A DNA stretch of 64,000 nucleotides from Sweltsa coloradensis (lineage: Eukaryota; Arthropoda; Insecta; Plecoptera; Chloroperlidae), in contig JAMZAV010001425.1 of NCBI GenBank assembly GCA_024449915.1, forward strand, positions 62,001 to 126,000, read 5' to 3'. The translations under genes and the position numbers were made by a program. Positions 13,001 to 25,389 of the stretch are shown here, piece after piece (position 1 is the stretch's first letter; every line of letters starts with the position of its first letter). The notes below the pieces were generated by a model, which did not search any database, had not been told where the DNA came from, and worked only from the letters and a program-made list of their open reading frames with translations.

Positions 13001-13535
13001 AACCAAGTCTTGGCAACCTTTTCCAATAAAAGGAACATTTGAAAAGTTAAAATTACTTCTGCTAACAAGGTAACTTAGACGTTCCTCGTTCCGTTTCAAT
13101 AAAAAGGAACCTGAAACGTTCCTCGTTCCTCAAAGGAACTTATGTTCCTTTCAGTTCCTTAACCATCACTGATTTATTAAACAATAAAAAATTTGAAATG
13201 AGTTATTTATTAACTACTTATTTTATTCAAAATGAGTCCCAGGCTATCTGACGAGGGTGGCACCATTTTTAAAAAACAATGTACTTAATATTTTCATACG
13301 CATTTAACGATATCAAGCTACTGGAATTCTGATTGGGATTAGACGACGACGAAAGGAACTATTAAAGGAACGTTAAATTCGTTCCAAGTTTCCCACGAAA
13401 TAGTAACGTAACTTTGACGTTACAAGTTCCTGATCAAAGAAAAGGAACTCGTTCCCACAAAAGTTCCTGAAAAAGGAACGCGTTTCCGGAACGCGTTACT
13501 AGGAACGCGTTCCTCCCCAAGACTGGCAGTAGCGA
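13001..13535. mobile_element. hAT-like non-autonomous element or cluster rich in AAGGAAC/GTTCC
   Basis: Ends are caagtcttgg at 13001 and the inverted ccaagactgg at 13526-13535. Between them many short inverted pairs occur, such as ggaacgcgttcc and gttcctcgttcc. One internal boundary reads aaccatcactg near 13172, like a hAT terminus. No coding sequence. Confidence 0.45.
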
Positions 13536-13661
13536 ACAAAAGCTGAACAATGCACCTCCTGCCGATAAAATTGAGTCCATCCAACCTAGGGTAGGTCCAA
13601 TAATACCTAAATAAAGATGTTAATTTATCAAGAAAAAAATAATGATCAATAGTGTCAAACG

Positions 13662-14393
13662 GTCTGTTCGTTGGACCTGCTCGACTTTGCTCTAAGATCA
13701 CTTTAGAGGAGGTTGAATTTAGGCCACACCCACGCTCGAGGAAGTTAGATCACAAACTTTGCGTTTTGAGACGAACGCATTTTGGGGCGAAAATCGACTC
13801 TAATCTGCTCTAAAAAAAAATATCAATCCAAAAAGAAAAAAATTCGTTCGCATTTATTGGCAAAATATTATTCACACTTCCAGCAAACGAGGAAGCCATT
13901 TTTATTTAAATAACGCGCGTAATTCGCTGTTAAATCGAACTTGCTCTAAGTTGCTCTAACTCGCTCCTCCTAAAATGTCAGAGCACGAAATCTGCTCTTT
14001 CTGCTCAAGTTGCTCGAGTCCAAAAACGCAATTCGAGAAAATAATCTCGTGAAATAAATAATAATAAATAAATAAAAATTTTATTTAGAGTCTACCCACT
14101 CAGTTATAGAACTGATTTTCAGTGGGACTTTAAATCAAAGCGACCAGCCAACCCTGCAGGCCCGACGCAATCGACGAGTGAGCGATAACCAACCAAGATC
14201 GATATTTTTAATAGTAACTATTAGCAATCAGTGGTATGGACAGTGCGAACACCCGCGAATCATCACCAGAATCAAAGGCCGATCAGAACAACTCTGAAAT
14301 TATTATGTGCTTCGTTGCTATATTTCGTTTCGTAACGTTATCGTTGTTATCCGAGCGGATCTGAGCAGTTAGAGCAGGTCCAGCGAACAGACC
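13662..14393. mobile_element. Inverted-repeat element inserted in the reverse-transcriptase relic
   Basis: Ends 13662-13683 and 14372-14393 are 22-bp inverted repeats (start GGTCTGTTCG) with one mismatch. The interior repeats tgctctaa-type words and has no transposase. It contains an inverted SINE body at 14085-14335, so it is either a composite or itself a target of insertion. Confidence 0.6.
14085..14335 (-). repeat. SINE body without a clear tRNA head
   Basis: The inverted complement of 6430-6690. Shared runs include ggtatggacagtgcgaacac, gagcgataaccaacca and actgattttcagtggg. Confidence 0.7.
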
Positions 14394-15003
14394 TAAAGGC
14401 AGAGTATCCCTTGTCTAGTGCCAAGAAGAGGGAGGATAAAAAAGACAAAATGGCAGTAGTCGTGGATATCTTAGAACGAAAGCCATGTTGACACTCATCA
14501 AGAATATCAAATTCGGTGAAATATGAGGTAATGCGGGATTGCATGATGAGTTCAAAGATTTTAGAAAATGATGAAAGTAATGAGATGGGACGGTAATTGT
14601 TTGGAATATGAATGTCTAATTTTTTGTGTATAGGGATGGCAATCGACTTTTTTAAGACAGATGGGAATGTTCATTGTTCTAAGGACATATTTATGATATG
14701 GCGGAGGGGTCTGCTAATGAGTTTGGCAGTCTTGACAATAATGGCACTTGGAATGTCATCAAACGCACATGAGTATTCAGCACTTATACCGTAGTGTGTT
14801 CCACCTCAATTGGGGTTGTAGGTGAAAAAAGAATTTAGTGGTTTGTATGGCATGATGAAATTGGGGGAGAACTTGGTGGTGGTAGATAACTTGACTCTAT
14901 ATCCGATTCAGTTATAAAAACTGATTAAAATTATAAAACGAACGTGATTTTTTTCATGAATATAATTTTCAATCCCATTATTACGAAGCATGGAAAATTT
15001 CAG

Positions 15004-15262
15004 GTCTCATTTTTTTGAAGTGACAAAAGTTTTGGATTTCAAAATCAAGAAAAAAGTGACATTTCTTCCGATCTTTGTCCATCTGCAATCAACAATTCCG
15101 ATCATAGGACTGATGTTGGTGGCACTTCACTTGATGACCGTGGTACTATCCATTATTGTACATACTCTCGGTTGTACTGGCGACCATCTTGGCTCTTTGG
15201 GTTGTAACCTGTTGCGCCCTAAGTCAGTCGGCACGTATATTGAGAAATCTATATTTAGTTAA
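15004..15262 (+). pseudogene. Isolated decayed copy of GRL exon 3
   Basis: This stretch aligns base by base with GRL-3 exon 3 (21312-21569) and part of the intron after it, including the upstream TTTCAG acceptor and shared runs such as aattccgatcataggactga. A net 2-nt loss near the exon start shifts the frame and brings TGA in. A deletion removes the exon's 3' end and the GT donor, joining gtcgg to the downstream intron match (cacgt...tttagttaat). No exon 1, 2 or 4-7 relic was found nearby, though short ones could be missed. It therefore looks like a fragment of a lost tandem GRL gene, or a copied piece, lying between GRL-2 and GRL-3. Confidence 0.75.
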
Positions 15263-15599
15263 TAATATATTTGTATCTTAAAACAAAACATCGCGCCTGT
15301 CAGTTGAGCTCGATGATTTGTTTCATCTCGCTTTAATTATAGATGCACGTAAGTCAATCTACGAATTAGGCCGCATATTTCAATCTTTAGCCCTACATGA
15401 CTTTTCTAGCCGTCTGTCTGTCTGTCTCTGTCTTAGTGTCACGTCTCAGGATAATCACCTAACGTGACACCCGATTGGCATGCGATTTTTGTTGGCATTG
15501 CCTTTTCACAAATACTTTTACATACGGTAGAATGTTGGTGGTGGCCATAAAGTTCAGGGGGTGTGGCTAGCTCTCCACCCTCAAGGGATCAAAAATATG

Positions 15600-15748
15600 T
15601 TGTGCCCCCCCCCCCCCCCCCTAAAAAACCTGTTGAAAGCCATTCTCAGATTTTTCTGGTAAACAATATTTTGAGTTGTTGTTGTGGGGTCATTCTTCTT
15701 CTTCTTCTTCTTCTTCTTCTTCTTCTTCTTCTTCTTCTTCTTCTTCTT

Positions 15749-15779
<31 letters not shown>

Positions 15780-16140
15780 TCCATAACATTCCTATACCTT
15801 TCTCTGTTCCCTGCACTTTCCATCTCATTCCCTTTAGTTTGTTCCCTCATCCTCATCCAGGCACGGTCTCCCATTGGCAGGGGTTTGAGTGTGAGTTTAG
15901 ACTGGAACACTTTGAACTTCTTTTCCCCCACTATCCCCTAACTAAGACCGTTCCACTTCACCACTGATCTTGTCATGAATGAGTTTTTACCCACATCTGT
16001 CCTCCAGGTTCCCCTCTCATACTTCCACCCAAGATCTCCTCTGACCAAGTAGATGGCTCTTGTTAGATGCTCTTGTTCTCGTGATCCTGTACATCCGTCT
16101 TTCTTCAATCCTCAAGTTACTCCCTCCCAAGATCATTAAC
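15600..16140 (-). mobile_element. (TTC)n microsatellite with flanking probable retroelement 3' end
   Basis: 15693-15778 is (TTC)n, i.e. (GAA)n on the minus strand. The 350 bp to its right read on the minus strand as an open stretch (W-K-Y-E-R-G-T-W-R, then P-L-P-M-G-D-R-A-W-M-R-M) that directly precedes the repeat. This is the layout of a 5'-truncated non-LTR element with a simple-repeat tail. The family is not recognised. Confidence 0.4.
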
Positions 16141-16250
16141 TGTCCAACATGGCCGCGAGGCCACGTGACACCGCACATCTTGTAACAAATTATCATTACT
16201 AAAAATTGATAGTAAATAAATGTATATACAATTACTACACTACATAATAA

Positions 16251-16830
16251 TTGGATGAGTGAAGCGAAGACTTCAATTTCACTGACACCCCCCCCCCCCC
16301 AAAAAAAAAAAATAGCTCGCTTTTTTTTTGTATTTTTGTCTGTTTGTTCGCTCTCTACCCGGCAAACGGCATAATATGCGATCTTGATGAAAATTGGAGG
16401 GGACCTTCGAAATCTCTAAACTTAGAGCTGCCACGTTTTTGGTACAATCGAAGACATATTTCTCATGAATATCGTACTTCTACGATTTTTTACGATTTTT
16501 AGGCGATATTTTCGTGATATTTGGGCCGATTCTGACCAAACGGGTGGGGCTACAACGTTCATATTTTACATGGACATTAAATTTATGGTGATGTAGTACC
16601 TTGTGAAAAAAAAGTTGAAAAAGTTAGCCAGAATCCATAGAATAAAAGTTTTTTAATATGAGTTTTTTTAGGTTTATAATAACAATTAACAAGTAACAAT
16701 AGAAACTTGACAACAATCACCTATGCATTCAAAAAGAACTTGTAAAGGTAAAGTGGTCCCACGCAAACTAAAAACTTACAAAAGAGCTCATCCATCAACG
16801 TGACAAACAAGCGTTCGCGAAGTGGCCTAG
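16251..16830 (+). mobile_element. Helentron-like element, family A
   Basis: It starts TTGGATGAGTGAAGCGAAG and ends GGCCTAG then T. GCTCATCC lies about 40 nt before the 3' end and is followed by the hairpin AACG...CGTT. The core shares the family words gatcttgatgaaaattgg, tttctcatgaatatcgtac and gattctgaccaaacgggtgg with the copies at 42062, 49397, 56612, 60924 and 61538. Confidence 0.75.
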
Positions 16831-16839
16831 TAATAATAA

Positions 16840-17642
16840 TTGGATGAGCGTAGCGAGCGTAGCGAGCGAAGCGAGCGAAGCGAAGATTTCATTTCACTAC
16901 ACTGGAGAAAAAAATCCGGAATGTTTTATTTTTTTTTTTACTATATATTTTGTGGGTTTCTGTAACCACCCGATTCACAAAAAACCGTATACTCCTGTTG
17001 CGATGAAATTTATCGGAGGCCTTGGACGGAAATCTCTGAACATTAGACTGCCACGTTTTTGAGCGCAATCGGAAATTTTTTCTCATAAAAAACGCTAATT
17101 TACGTTTTAATTTTTTTTTCGATTTTAAAATGTCCTTCGACTTATGACACCTACATAATTTATCCGATTGTAATTGATTTTTTCACAGAAGCCTAATTTT
17201 ATGAATTCAGATATTCGTTGAATTTTTGAGCGTAATCGAAAAATTATTTACTCATGAAAATAAAAATTTTACGGGTTTTGTAGTGTGTCTTTTATTAAAA
17301 CCAATGCTCTTTGACTTATAAACACCTTACATGCCTCTATCATATTGTAATAATTTTTCAAAGAACCTTAATTTCATGAATTAATAATTCTTGTAAAATT
17401 TGAGTGCAATCGAAATAATTATTTCTTATTAAAAATTGCAATTTTACGACTTTTTTCCTTTTTTAAAAATTACGATTAATTAAAAAAAAATAAGTTTAAT
17501 TTTTATTTAATTTAATTAAATTTTAAAAAAATTTCTACTAAATAATGATTTTTCACAGAACAACAGAAAATCGCGTAACACATGGCAGCTCATGCACCAA
17601 TTACGCTCATCCAACAACGCGGCGGACTTAAGGGTTTTCCTG
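16840..17642 (+). mobile_element. Helentron-like element, family B
   Basis: It starts TTGGATGAGCGTAGCGAGCG only 9 bp (TAATAATAA) after the preceding family A element and ends GGTTTTCCTG at a (TAA)n tract. The subterminal CGCTCATCCAAC lies before the hairpin region. The internal 163-bp-type units match 10857-11629 and 47933-48772. Confidence 0.75.
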
Positions 17643-17764
<122 letters not shown>

Positions 17765-17939
17765 CGTGAGCGAGTTTATTTACAAACACAAAATATATTT
17801 TGGAGTTTATTTGATTAAAGTGATTTAGCTAATCTGAAATTGCGAAATATTTTCAAAGACAGGAAAGAAGAAGGAATAAGAAGAACATTCTTTGGTTAAC
17901 TAGGTTTAATTCCCTTCATGCATCTAAGTTATTTGGAAA

Positions 17940-18095
17940 ATGGTGTATAATGAATAAGTGCTCTTCACATTAGAGTTATTGTTATCATGTTAAGAATAAA
18001 TAATTACTGTTTAAATAGTGTATAAATATGAATAAGTGCTCTTCACATTAGAGTTAGTACTCTTGTTGAGAATAAATAAACACTGTTCAAATAAA
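17940..18095. repeat. Direct duplication of about 75 bp
   Basis: The block tgaataagtgctcttcacat with flanking gagaataaataa and actgtt words appears twice in a row (about 17950 and 18030). It lies 600 bp upstream of GRL-3. From 18096 to 18711 nothing else was recognised; this should contain the GRL-3 promoter. Confidence 0.7.
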
Positions 18096-18711
18096 CTCTT
18101 AAACTCTTCGACATTTAGAATTGAATGTAGAATACAAATTAGTAATCGAATAAACATTAGTCCTATCATAAATATCACGATCATCTTTTTATTAGAAACG
18201 AGTCGTCTGCCAAAATGTAGCTACTTGTCACAACGTGTTGTCAGATGGATCGGTAGAACTTTTGATATGGATATAATAACAAACCAAAACAATTAGGATC
18301 GAAATAAAAGTAGTTGACAATCGCTTATAGTAGTTGTGTAGCACGTGTGGGAGATAGAACAAGACCTCGCTCTATCTCCAACGTAGCCTTACGACACGCT
18401 ATGCGCAGGCGCAGGAAACTGCACTGCCATGAATATAATCTACGTCGAATATAGCTTGCACACTCGATTACGATGACTGCACTTTAGTTATCAGATACTT
18501 CACGAACAGTGGACACGAACTTACTTTTTAACCCATTTGAATGTAAACTAATTGAACAAGACTTATCCTCATGTGCTTAAAGTAGGCCTAGGTGTTACAT
18601 AAATAAATTTATAGTTCAAAGGATATTTCTAACAGAGCTCATCATAAAAGAATGAAGTTCCACCGAAAGAAGAGCATTGACTATAAATTAAAAATTACAC
18701 ACGATTAAAGT

Positions 18712-21700
18712 ATGGATATAAAATTGAGATTTGTACAGACGGCCGACGAGTGGTTGGCAGCACAAAACAAGCGCCAAATCGAGAAAATTACCATATACAT
18801 TAAAAACACCCTTTTCAGTATTCAAATAAAACCCATGTTGTTTATACTTAAACTGTTCGGTTTGTTACCACTTCAAGAAACGTATGAAGGTAACACTTTA
18901 CATTTATGTTCTTTATTAACTATTGGTGTTGTTGTTGCGCCTGTTTGCTTGCGTTTGCGTGTGAGTATCAGTGCGAATGTAAGATGTTCTGTTTTATTAT
19001 TGTCGCTCAAAAACGATAGTTAAAATGTTTTTTTTAAAGTTTCAATTGTTTAGTCTATTGTTCAATTCCATTAATTGATAATAATGTATTATACAAAATG
19101 TATCAACTGTAATATTATATATGTTGACGAAATCAATGCTTTCGTGGCCAAACATAATTTTACTAACGTATTTTAAAATACTTTGTTTTGCGGTTCATGC
19201 CACTCCTAAAGATTATTGAACACTCGTCGTATTAGAACTACTTTAGAGTTGCATTTTCAGGAGATTAACATAATTATTCAGATAATATAAACAATAACAA
19301 AAACAATTACACCAACACAAAAGAATAAAACAATAGCAGGTTAACAAAAATATATAGAATGCAGTAAGAGTTAGCAGTCAAGAAGCAGCATGTATCGCAA
19401 AACAAATTAATTCAAAACAATACTATATAATAAAATGAAACCAAGTGAAAGTTGTGCTTTAAAAGTTGTTTGTGTGTGGTTGTGTGATATCGTGTAAGTA
19501 GTTAGTATAGTGTAGTAGGTTATTAAGTTTATTAACTTAAAGTTATTGCAGGTTCTTATCAGAAAACTGACTTGTACCGCAATCTTTTCTACATATCTGT
19601 CTACAGCGCGATAATGGTGTATGTAGTCCTATCGTGCATTGAAATGATAGCTATTTTCCCCGAGTCTTCATTCGTAGATAAAATCTTTTTACAATTTATG
19701 CTTGTATATGTGGGCAGCTATGGCCTTACACCAGTGACGGGATGGCTAGATGCTAAAAGTGCCACGATTTATATAAAGAAGTGGACAGATTTTCAGGTAA
19801 GTGGTTGTGGGCTTGCTTTATTAAAATTTCCATCACATTTCAAAATCGATAACATTTGGATACATTTTCTCTTTGTCATAAGTTGTATAATAGTTGAACT
19901 GCATTATTTTGTCGGTATTACATTTTATCCACGATTTTTAAGAAGACTTCATGTAATTATTATCTACTTTATAAGTATATCAAATTAAATATATATCGTA
20001 AGAGTCATGCGTAAGAACAATTTAATCACCCTTTTTAGATAACTATGTGGTTTGGTTCGTTGGTCTTGTGGTTAAGAAGCTATTCTTCCAATGCAGAAGG
20101 TTCAGGGTTCGATTCCCGCTCTAGGCAGAAGTTTTTTTTAACTTCTAATGTGGACATAAGTCTATCAGTTTTTTGCTTTGAACGGTGACTTTGGAACCAG
20201 CAACGAGGTTTTCCGAATTAGGCGTGTCGATTCTGGCTTTATCCGGGGGTGGAGTAGTAACCCGTATAATCTACATTTTATTGAATTACCATACGCAAAT
20301 GCTGCGCTTCAAGCTAGGTCACGCTATGCCCGGTGTAACAATTCGCAGCGTCAGAATGCAAGTGTTCTAACCGACATTTTTGTACTTTTCGAGTTAGGCA
20401 CGGAATATGTTTCTTTGGGATGCAATTGTTCTATCTGCAAAATTTCATAAGCGTATCTGTACGCGATCTATGAGGAATTTGATGAAATTCTTTTGTTTTT
20501 GCGCCCAAATTGAATAAAAAGTGTTCAATAACCATCAAAATCTTTCTTTTTAATCGTTATTTTTTCAAGTATGAAGATATATTTTATTAGTATGATAATG
20601 CCCAACTACTTTTATTGATGACAATTTAAATTTTTTAAGAATATTTACTATTTTTAACAAAAATTGAGTTTTAAATTAAAAAAATTATAATTTTTCTAGA
20701 AAGTTTTTTAAAAATGAAAAAAAAGTATGAAACAATTTTTTTTTTTTAGTGTAACATCCAGAAAAGTATATTGTATGATAAATTTAAATATTTGTTATGC
20801 TACTTAAATTGTTGGCAACAATAAAATAAAAAAAGTGTGTAGATAGAACAAATGCACACCCAATTTCATTTTTTCCTGGAGTACAAATGTTCTATCTACA
20901 ATCCAACATTGTTATAAATCCAATATGAATCAATAAAATTTCATTTTTTTTTTATTGGTGGGTCAGACAACCTATTTGTGGATAATAAATAATTTGAGAT
21001 TAATTTTGGAATGACCAATATAAAGTTAAGAGATATCAAACTTTCAAATGCTCATATCTCAAAACTACCCCTAGCGGAGTTAGAACACTTGCATTCTGAC
21101 GCTGCGAATGTCCAGGGTGATTGATCAGTGCTTCTTATTAAATATGCCGGTCTTTAGTTGGTCATTGTTCGATATCTTATATTTTCAACACCCTTCTAAT
21201 GGCAACAATTAAAACATAAAACTACGTGTCCTAGCCTATCGACACAAAACAAACACTGCCATATTGGTCTCATTAAAGTTATTTGTTAATTTGTTTCTAA
21301 TATATTTTCAGGTCTCATTTTTCAAAGTAACAATGCAAGTTTTGGATTTAAAAATCAAGAAAAAAGTGGCGTTTTTCAAAGTCTTTATTCTCCTTCAATC
21401 GTTAATTCCGATCATAGGACTGATGATCGTGGCACCGCACTTGATGAGTCCGTGGTACTATCCACTAATGTATATTATCTCGGCTCTACATGCGACCGTG
21501 CTGGCTCTTTGGGTTGAGACCTGTTACGCCCTGAGGCAGTCTGGAGTGGAGTTATTCGAGCGTTTTCAGGTAATATATAGCACGTTTATTAAAAAATCTA
21601 CTTATAGTTAATATATTAACTTAACAGCTATGTGTACGACTGCACGAAGTTAGAAATCGCAATCAAATTAGCACAATCGTACTTTTAGAACTACGTCCAT

Positions 21701-24700
21701 TGAATCTATATCCCATTGCGTACTCAGGAAGGTTATCCTAATCCTAGTACATGGCATGTTTTCCCAAATACTGACCCGTTCGATCCACACAACTTCGCAA
21801 ACATTGACCGCAAGTGAAAATTTGTTTGAACTTTTGAGGACTCGCAAGAAAAAAAATCGTGGATTATAATTATTATAAGAGTTTTTATGACGATTGTCTT
21901 TCCTGCGAATTTTTTAGTTTGCCGGTATTTTGTACCGATTTGTACCGCCAAACGAAAAACTTCGCAGGAAAGACAATTGTAATAAAACTCTTTTTTCTCC
22001 CTTCTAGAAAACCAGTTGATAATGTCACAAAAACACAACTACCTACGTTAAATAGTGTGCTGGGGCGAACTGAAGTTTAAAATTATTTTAAAGAGGCGAT
22101 ATTTGCAGTGTGATCGATCAGAAAATTTAAAAAAAAAGTTTTGATGTTCTAATAGAGCCAGATTTCAAAGCCATTCACTTTATTTGACTTAGTTGCATAT
22201 TTGAGAAAATAGAAAAACGCAATTGAATTGAAAATTATATATGTTTTTTAAATAATACTATTTTGGGAAACAATATTTTAAGCTCCACCCCTCGGAGGTT
22301 ACAGGGGGGGGGGCGGTCGGTTGATCAGGGCCACATACGGTTGAAATCTCATAACTCTTTAACCTGTTACGAAAATATGTTGTGGTATTTTCGTTCCGTA
22401 TTTTAGGTACTCCCGGTTGTTTAATATTGCATTGTTTATGATAATATGAATACATAATTAAGCAGATTTATTTGTTATATATGCTATGTTATTCTTATTA
22501 CTTTAATTTTGTGTTGTGTTTATAAATGGATGTTCTCTTATAATATTTGACTAAATTATGAAAAGGTTCTGTTCTTGAAATAGTGCAAAGAATCGTTTTG
22601 GTAGGTGACTGTACAAATTGATTCATAGGCTCTTAACAACACTGTAAAGTACATCAATAAACGATGAGATTCCAGCAGATTCGTGAATTTTGTTGTAACA
22701 TTTGTGGCTTGTAATTTTTTAAAGATAAATCGATCATTATTTAGACGAAGAAAAAAATAGGTTAGCATAGCAGAACCGGCACCTCCACCAAAATATACGA
22801 GTAACTGCAATGCGTTAAACAAACGTATCCAATAGCAATCGGTTCTATTAAATTATACATAACAATTAGTTTAGTATTTGGGATTCTTTAAAAGGAACAT
22901 TATTTTTGAGGTTATTGATTTAATCTTTATACTCTATAGTCTATCGGACGACAGCGACAAACTCTAACAATTATTGTATACACCCGGATAAATACACCTA
23001 AAAGTAAACTACTGTATTAAATGGCAACGTTATTTGGTAATATGTACTCTTTTATCGATGTGTGGCAGGAATTCGTTTGTGTTTATTCTACTATCACACA
23101 TAAGGCAAATAGTTAACCACGAATTGCGTTATTTTGTCTAGTACATATTTAGTAATAACATAACTTAGACACATCACTTTATTTCTTTGTTTAAGATTTC
23201 ACACTTCTCCGAAAGGCACATAATCGCATATCGCCAGCTATGGCTAGAGCTAAGCCACCTGGCTACTCTAACAGGGTACGCTTGCTACCGGAGTTACGGC
23301 TGCTATGTTATCATTCAAATGTGGATGTTAACCACAGCCGTGTACGGAGGAGTGGCCAGCCTACAAGACGGTTACATATTAAAAGCGTTTGTGCTTTTTG
23401 GACTAGCCATACCCGTTTCTATACCCATCTACATGATGTGCAACTGTGCACATGTAGTCCCGCATAAGGTAAACAACTTTCTTATTACAAATGAAATGAA
23501 ATGAATTAGAGATAAAGAAGAGCTGGCTGGCTATGACATATCATTAAAATTATCGATATTAAGTTATACGAAAATTTTGTCATCAATATATCGGAATTGT
23601 ATTAAATATAACAAAAATCTGTGTGTGTGTGTGTGGGGGGGGGGGGCGAAATAAGTTAGTTTGCGTGTGGCTAAAAAGGGTAAATGAGAATCGCCAAAAT
23701 GCATAACAATGTATTCCTTCTTTCATTTTTGTTAAATGACTCAGCACCTCCATCATATGTACCAGTCAAGAAGACTTAACTGTAGAGTACCCGGTACCGC
23801 CAACAAAATTAAGCTATATGGAGCAACAGTTGTAGAAACGAAATCCATTTCCATGGATATTTACAGGAAAAAATGGGTAAAACATATAATATACAACCAA
23901 ATATTCGTATCCTCAATTCAGATTTTCAGATTTCTCTAATATTGCCATGTTATTGAGTATCAGTATCGATATCAAAACTATTTTCAAATCAATATGTATA
24001 TACAGACGCAAAAAAAGTATTGTCTAAAGTTTCAAAAATTTCAAAATTATTAATTTTTGACATGTTTTGTAAATATTTATAAATGTATGCTCCAAGATGT
24101 ATGACCATCGAAAATAATTAATGTGAAAAAATAATATGTTGCTTTTTTCACGAGCTAAAATCAAGTTTCTCAACGGCCGTGCACATAAAATATTTGTAAT
24201 AGTTTATCTATACTATTTATTGCATGCATTGTTTAATGTTTAGATGCTGCTGCTGTCAGTAACTCAATATTGCACGATTATATGTAAGAGTTTTTTTCTA
24301 CAAGTTATATATTATTGTTCCTCTCATGAAAACATGTAAGACACTGCATTACATCCATCTGGTTTGCCAAATACAACGAGAAGGACGCAATCACAATAAC
24401 GATATCAATATTTAACCTAAAAAGAGCTTCACTAAGGTTAACCAAAATTAGAATATAAGTTCGAGATATTCCGTTATTATAAAATTAAATCTACTTGCTC
24501 TACTTATTTATTTTATTATATCCGTATTAACAATACAGAACAAAAACAAAAGTAGACACATGTAAATTGTGTGGTGCACTTATCAGGAAGCTCGACGCAA
24601 TTCAAGAACCACCTATTATAATATTATAACAGTAGTGTTAAGCTCAAGCATTGAATTTTAATGTATTAAACCCCAATCATTGTTGTGCAATCCTTGTTTA

Positions 24701-25157
24701 TTTCAATACAGATCACGCAAAGTATCGAGAGTAAGCTGGAGTTTATAAACTCGTCTACAAAGTACGACCCGATGTGGCAAGAGGTAGGGCAGTACCAATC
24801 AATACAAGGTTGTATATTATTGTCAGATTATTATTTCTGTAACTTCACCTACTTGTAACATCTCTTTCAGGTGAAGGCCTTTCTTCTGGCAATTGAAATG
24901 AACACACCCCGTATTGTCTTAGGGGGGTTCGTTGAAGTTAACAGGCACTTACTTCACACGGTAAGCTTCATTTGACTTTACAGCTAACAGTAATGTTGAT
25001 TGATATATGCCAAATAGTATATTTTATTACATATTATTGTAAGTAAGGCCTATTACAATTTATAGTCACGATTATTATTTTTCAGATTGAAGCAACAGTT
25101 GTGACATACGTAATCATGCTAATACAATACAAAAGTGAGTTTGTCAAAGAACAATAG
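18712..25157 (+). CDS. GRL-3: complete gustatory-receptor-like seven-transmembrane protein gene, 7 exons
   Basis: Joined exons: 18712-18889, 19552-19796, 21312-21569, 23196-23468, 24712-24783, 24871-24960, 25086-25157; total 1188 nt, 395 aa plus stop TAG. Intron phases (1,0,0,0,0,0) and the 72- and 90-nt exons 5 and 6 are identical to GRL-2 and GRL-4. Exon 1 contains the family motif around I-K-P before TM1 (I-Q-I-K-P-M-L). Exon 2 ends K-W-T-D-F-Q, exon 3 ends E-R-F-Q. The TM7 signature at 379-387 is TYVIMLIQY, with a final Y in place of F, a conservative change also tolerated in insect receptors. The C-terminus is short (8 residues after the signature). ATG 18712 is the only early start in this frame. 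Exon 3 has a decayed copy at 15004-15262. Introns hold a SINE at 20050 and a hairpin at 21878. Confidence 0.85.
20045..20290 (+). repeat. tRNA-Gly-derived SINE, second copy
   Basis: A box TGGTCTTGTGG, cttccaa in the anticodon-loop position and an exact B box GGTTCGATTCC, followed by the same linker as the 6284 copy (tttttttaacttct, aagtc.atcagtt, aacggtgacttt). The body then diverges. It lies in intron 2 of GRL-3. Confidence 0.75.
21878..21992. repeat. Short hairpin-forming inverted repeat (possible small-RNA precursor or tiny MITE)
   Basis: Arms of about 47 nt pair across a loop of about 20 nt. The central stretch gattgtctttcctgcgaa at 21892-21909 is matched, with few mismatches, by its complement at 21961-21978. 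It lies in intron 3 of GRL-3. The length and stem quality fit an animal pre-miRNA-like fold, but MITEs make the same shape. Confidence 0.5.
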
Positions 25158-25389
25158 CGCACACTGTAAGCTCCACTATCTAATTTATAATTTTCTCACT
25201 CTTTCGAATGGTTTACTCTATTATTTATTCTTTATTTATTCTCTTATCTATCTTGAACACATGAAGCAAGAAGCAAGAATTACCGTGGGATTGTGATATA
25301 TTTCCAATATTTGACACACAAAATGTAATAAATATACAAACGATAATAACCAATTTGCTCATAATAACACGTTTTATCTATGTATTATA

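Larger units (their letters stand above)
13538..14900 (-). mobile_element. Non-LTR reverse-transcriptase relic, split by a later insertion
   Basis: On the minus strand, 14394-14800 reads fragments of the polymerase fingers (N-N-Y-R-P-I-S-L, I-L-D-E-C-Q-H-G-F-R) and 13538-13661 reads P-F-D-T-I-D-H...L-D-K-L, the block that carries the first catalytic aspartate in this enzyme class. The element at 13662-14393 separates them. Several stops and frame changes make it dead. Confidence 0.65.

Noticed and set aside
13659..13686. Reading the 22-bp end of the inserted element as part of the reverse-transcriptase frame
   Set aside because: The same sequence is present inverted at 14372-14393, so it is better explained as the element's terminal repeat.
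15581..15967. Long open frames rich in Lys, Arg, Leu or Phe on both strands
   Set aside because: They are translations of the (TTC)n/(GAA)n microsatellite at 15693-15778; only the flank may be retroelement-derived.
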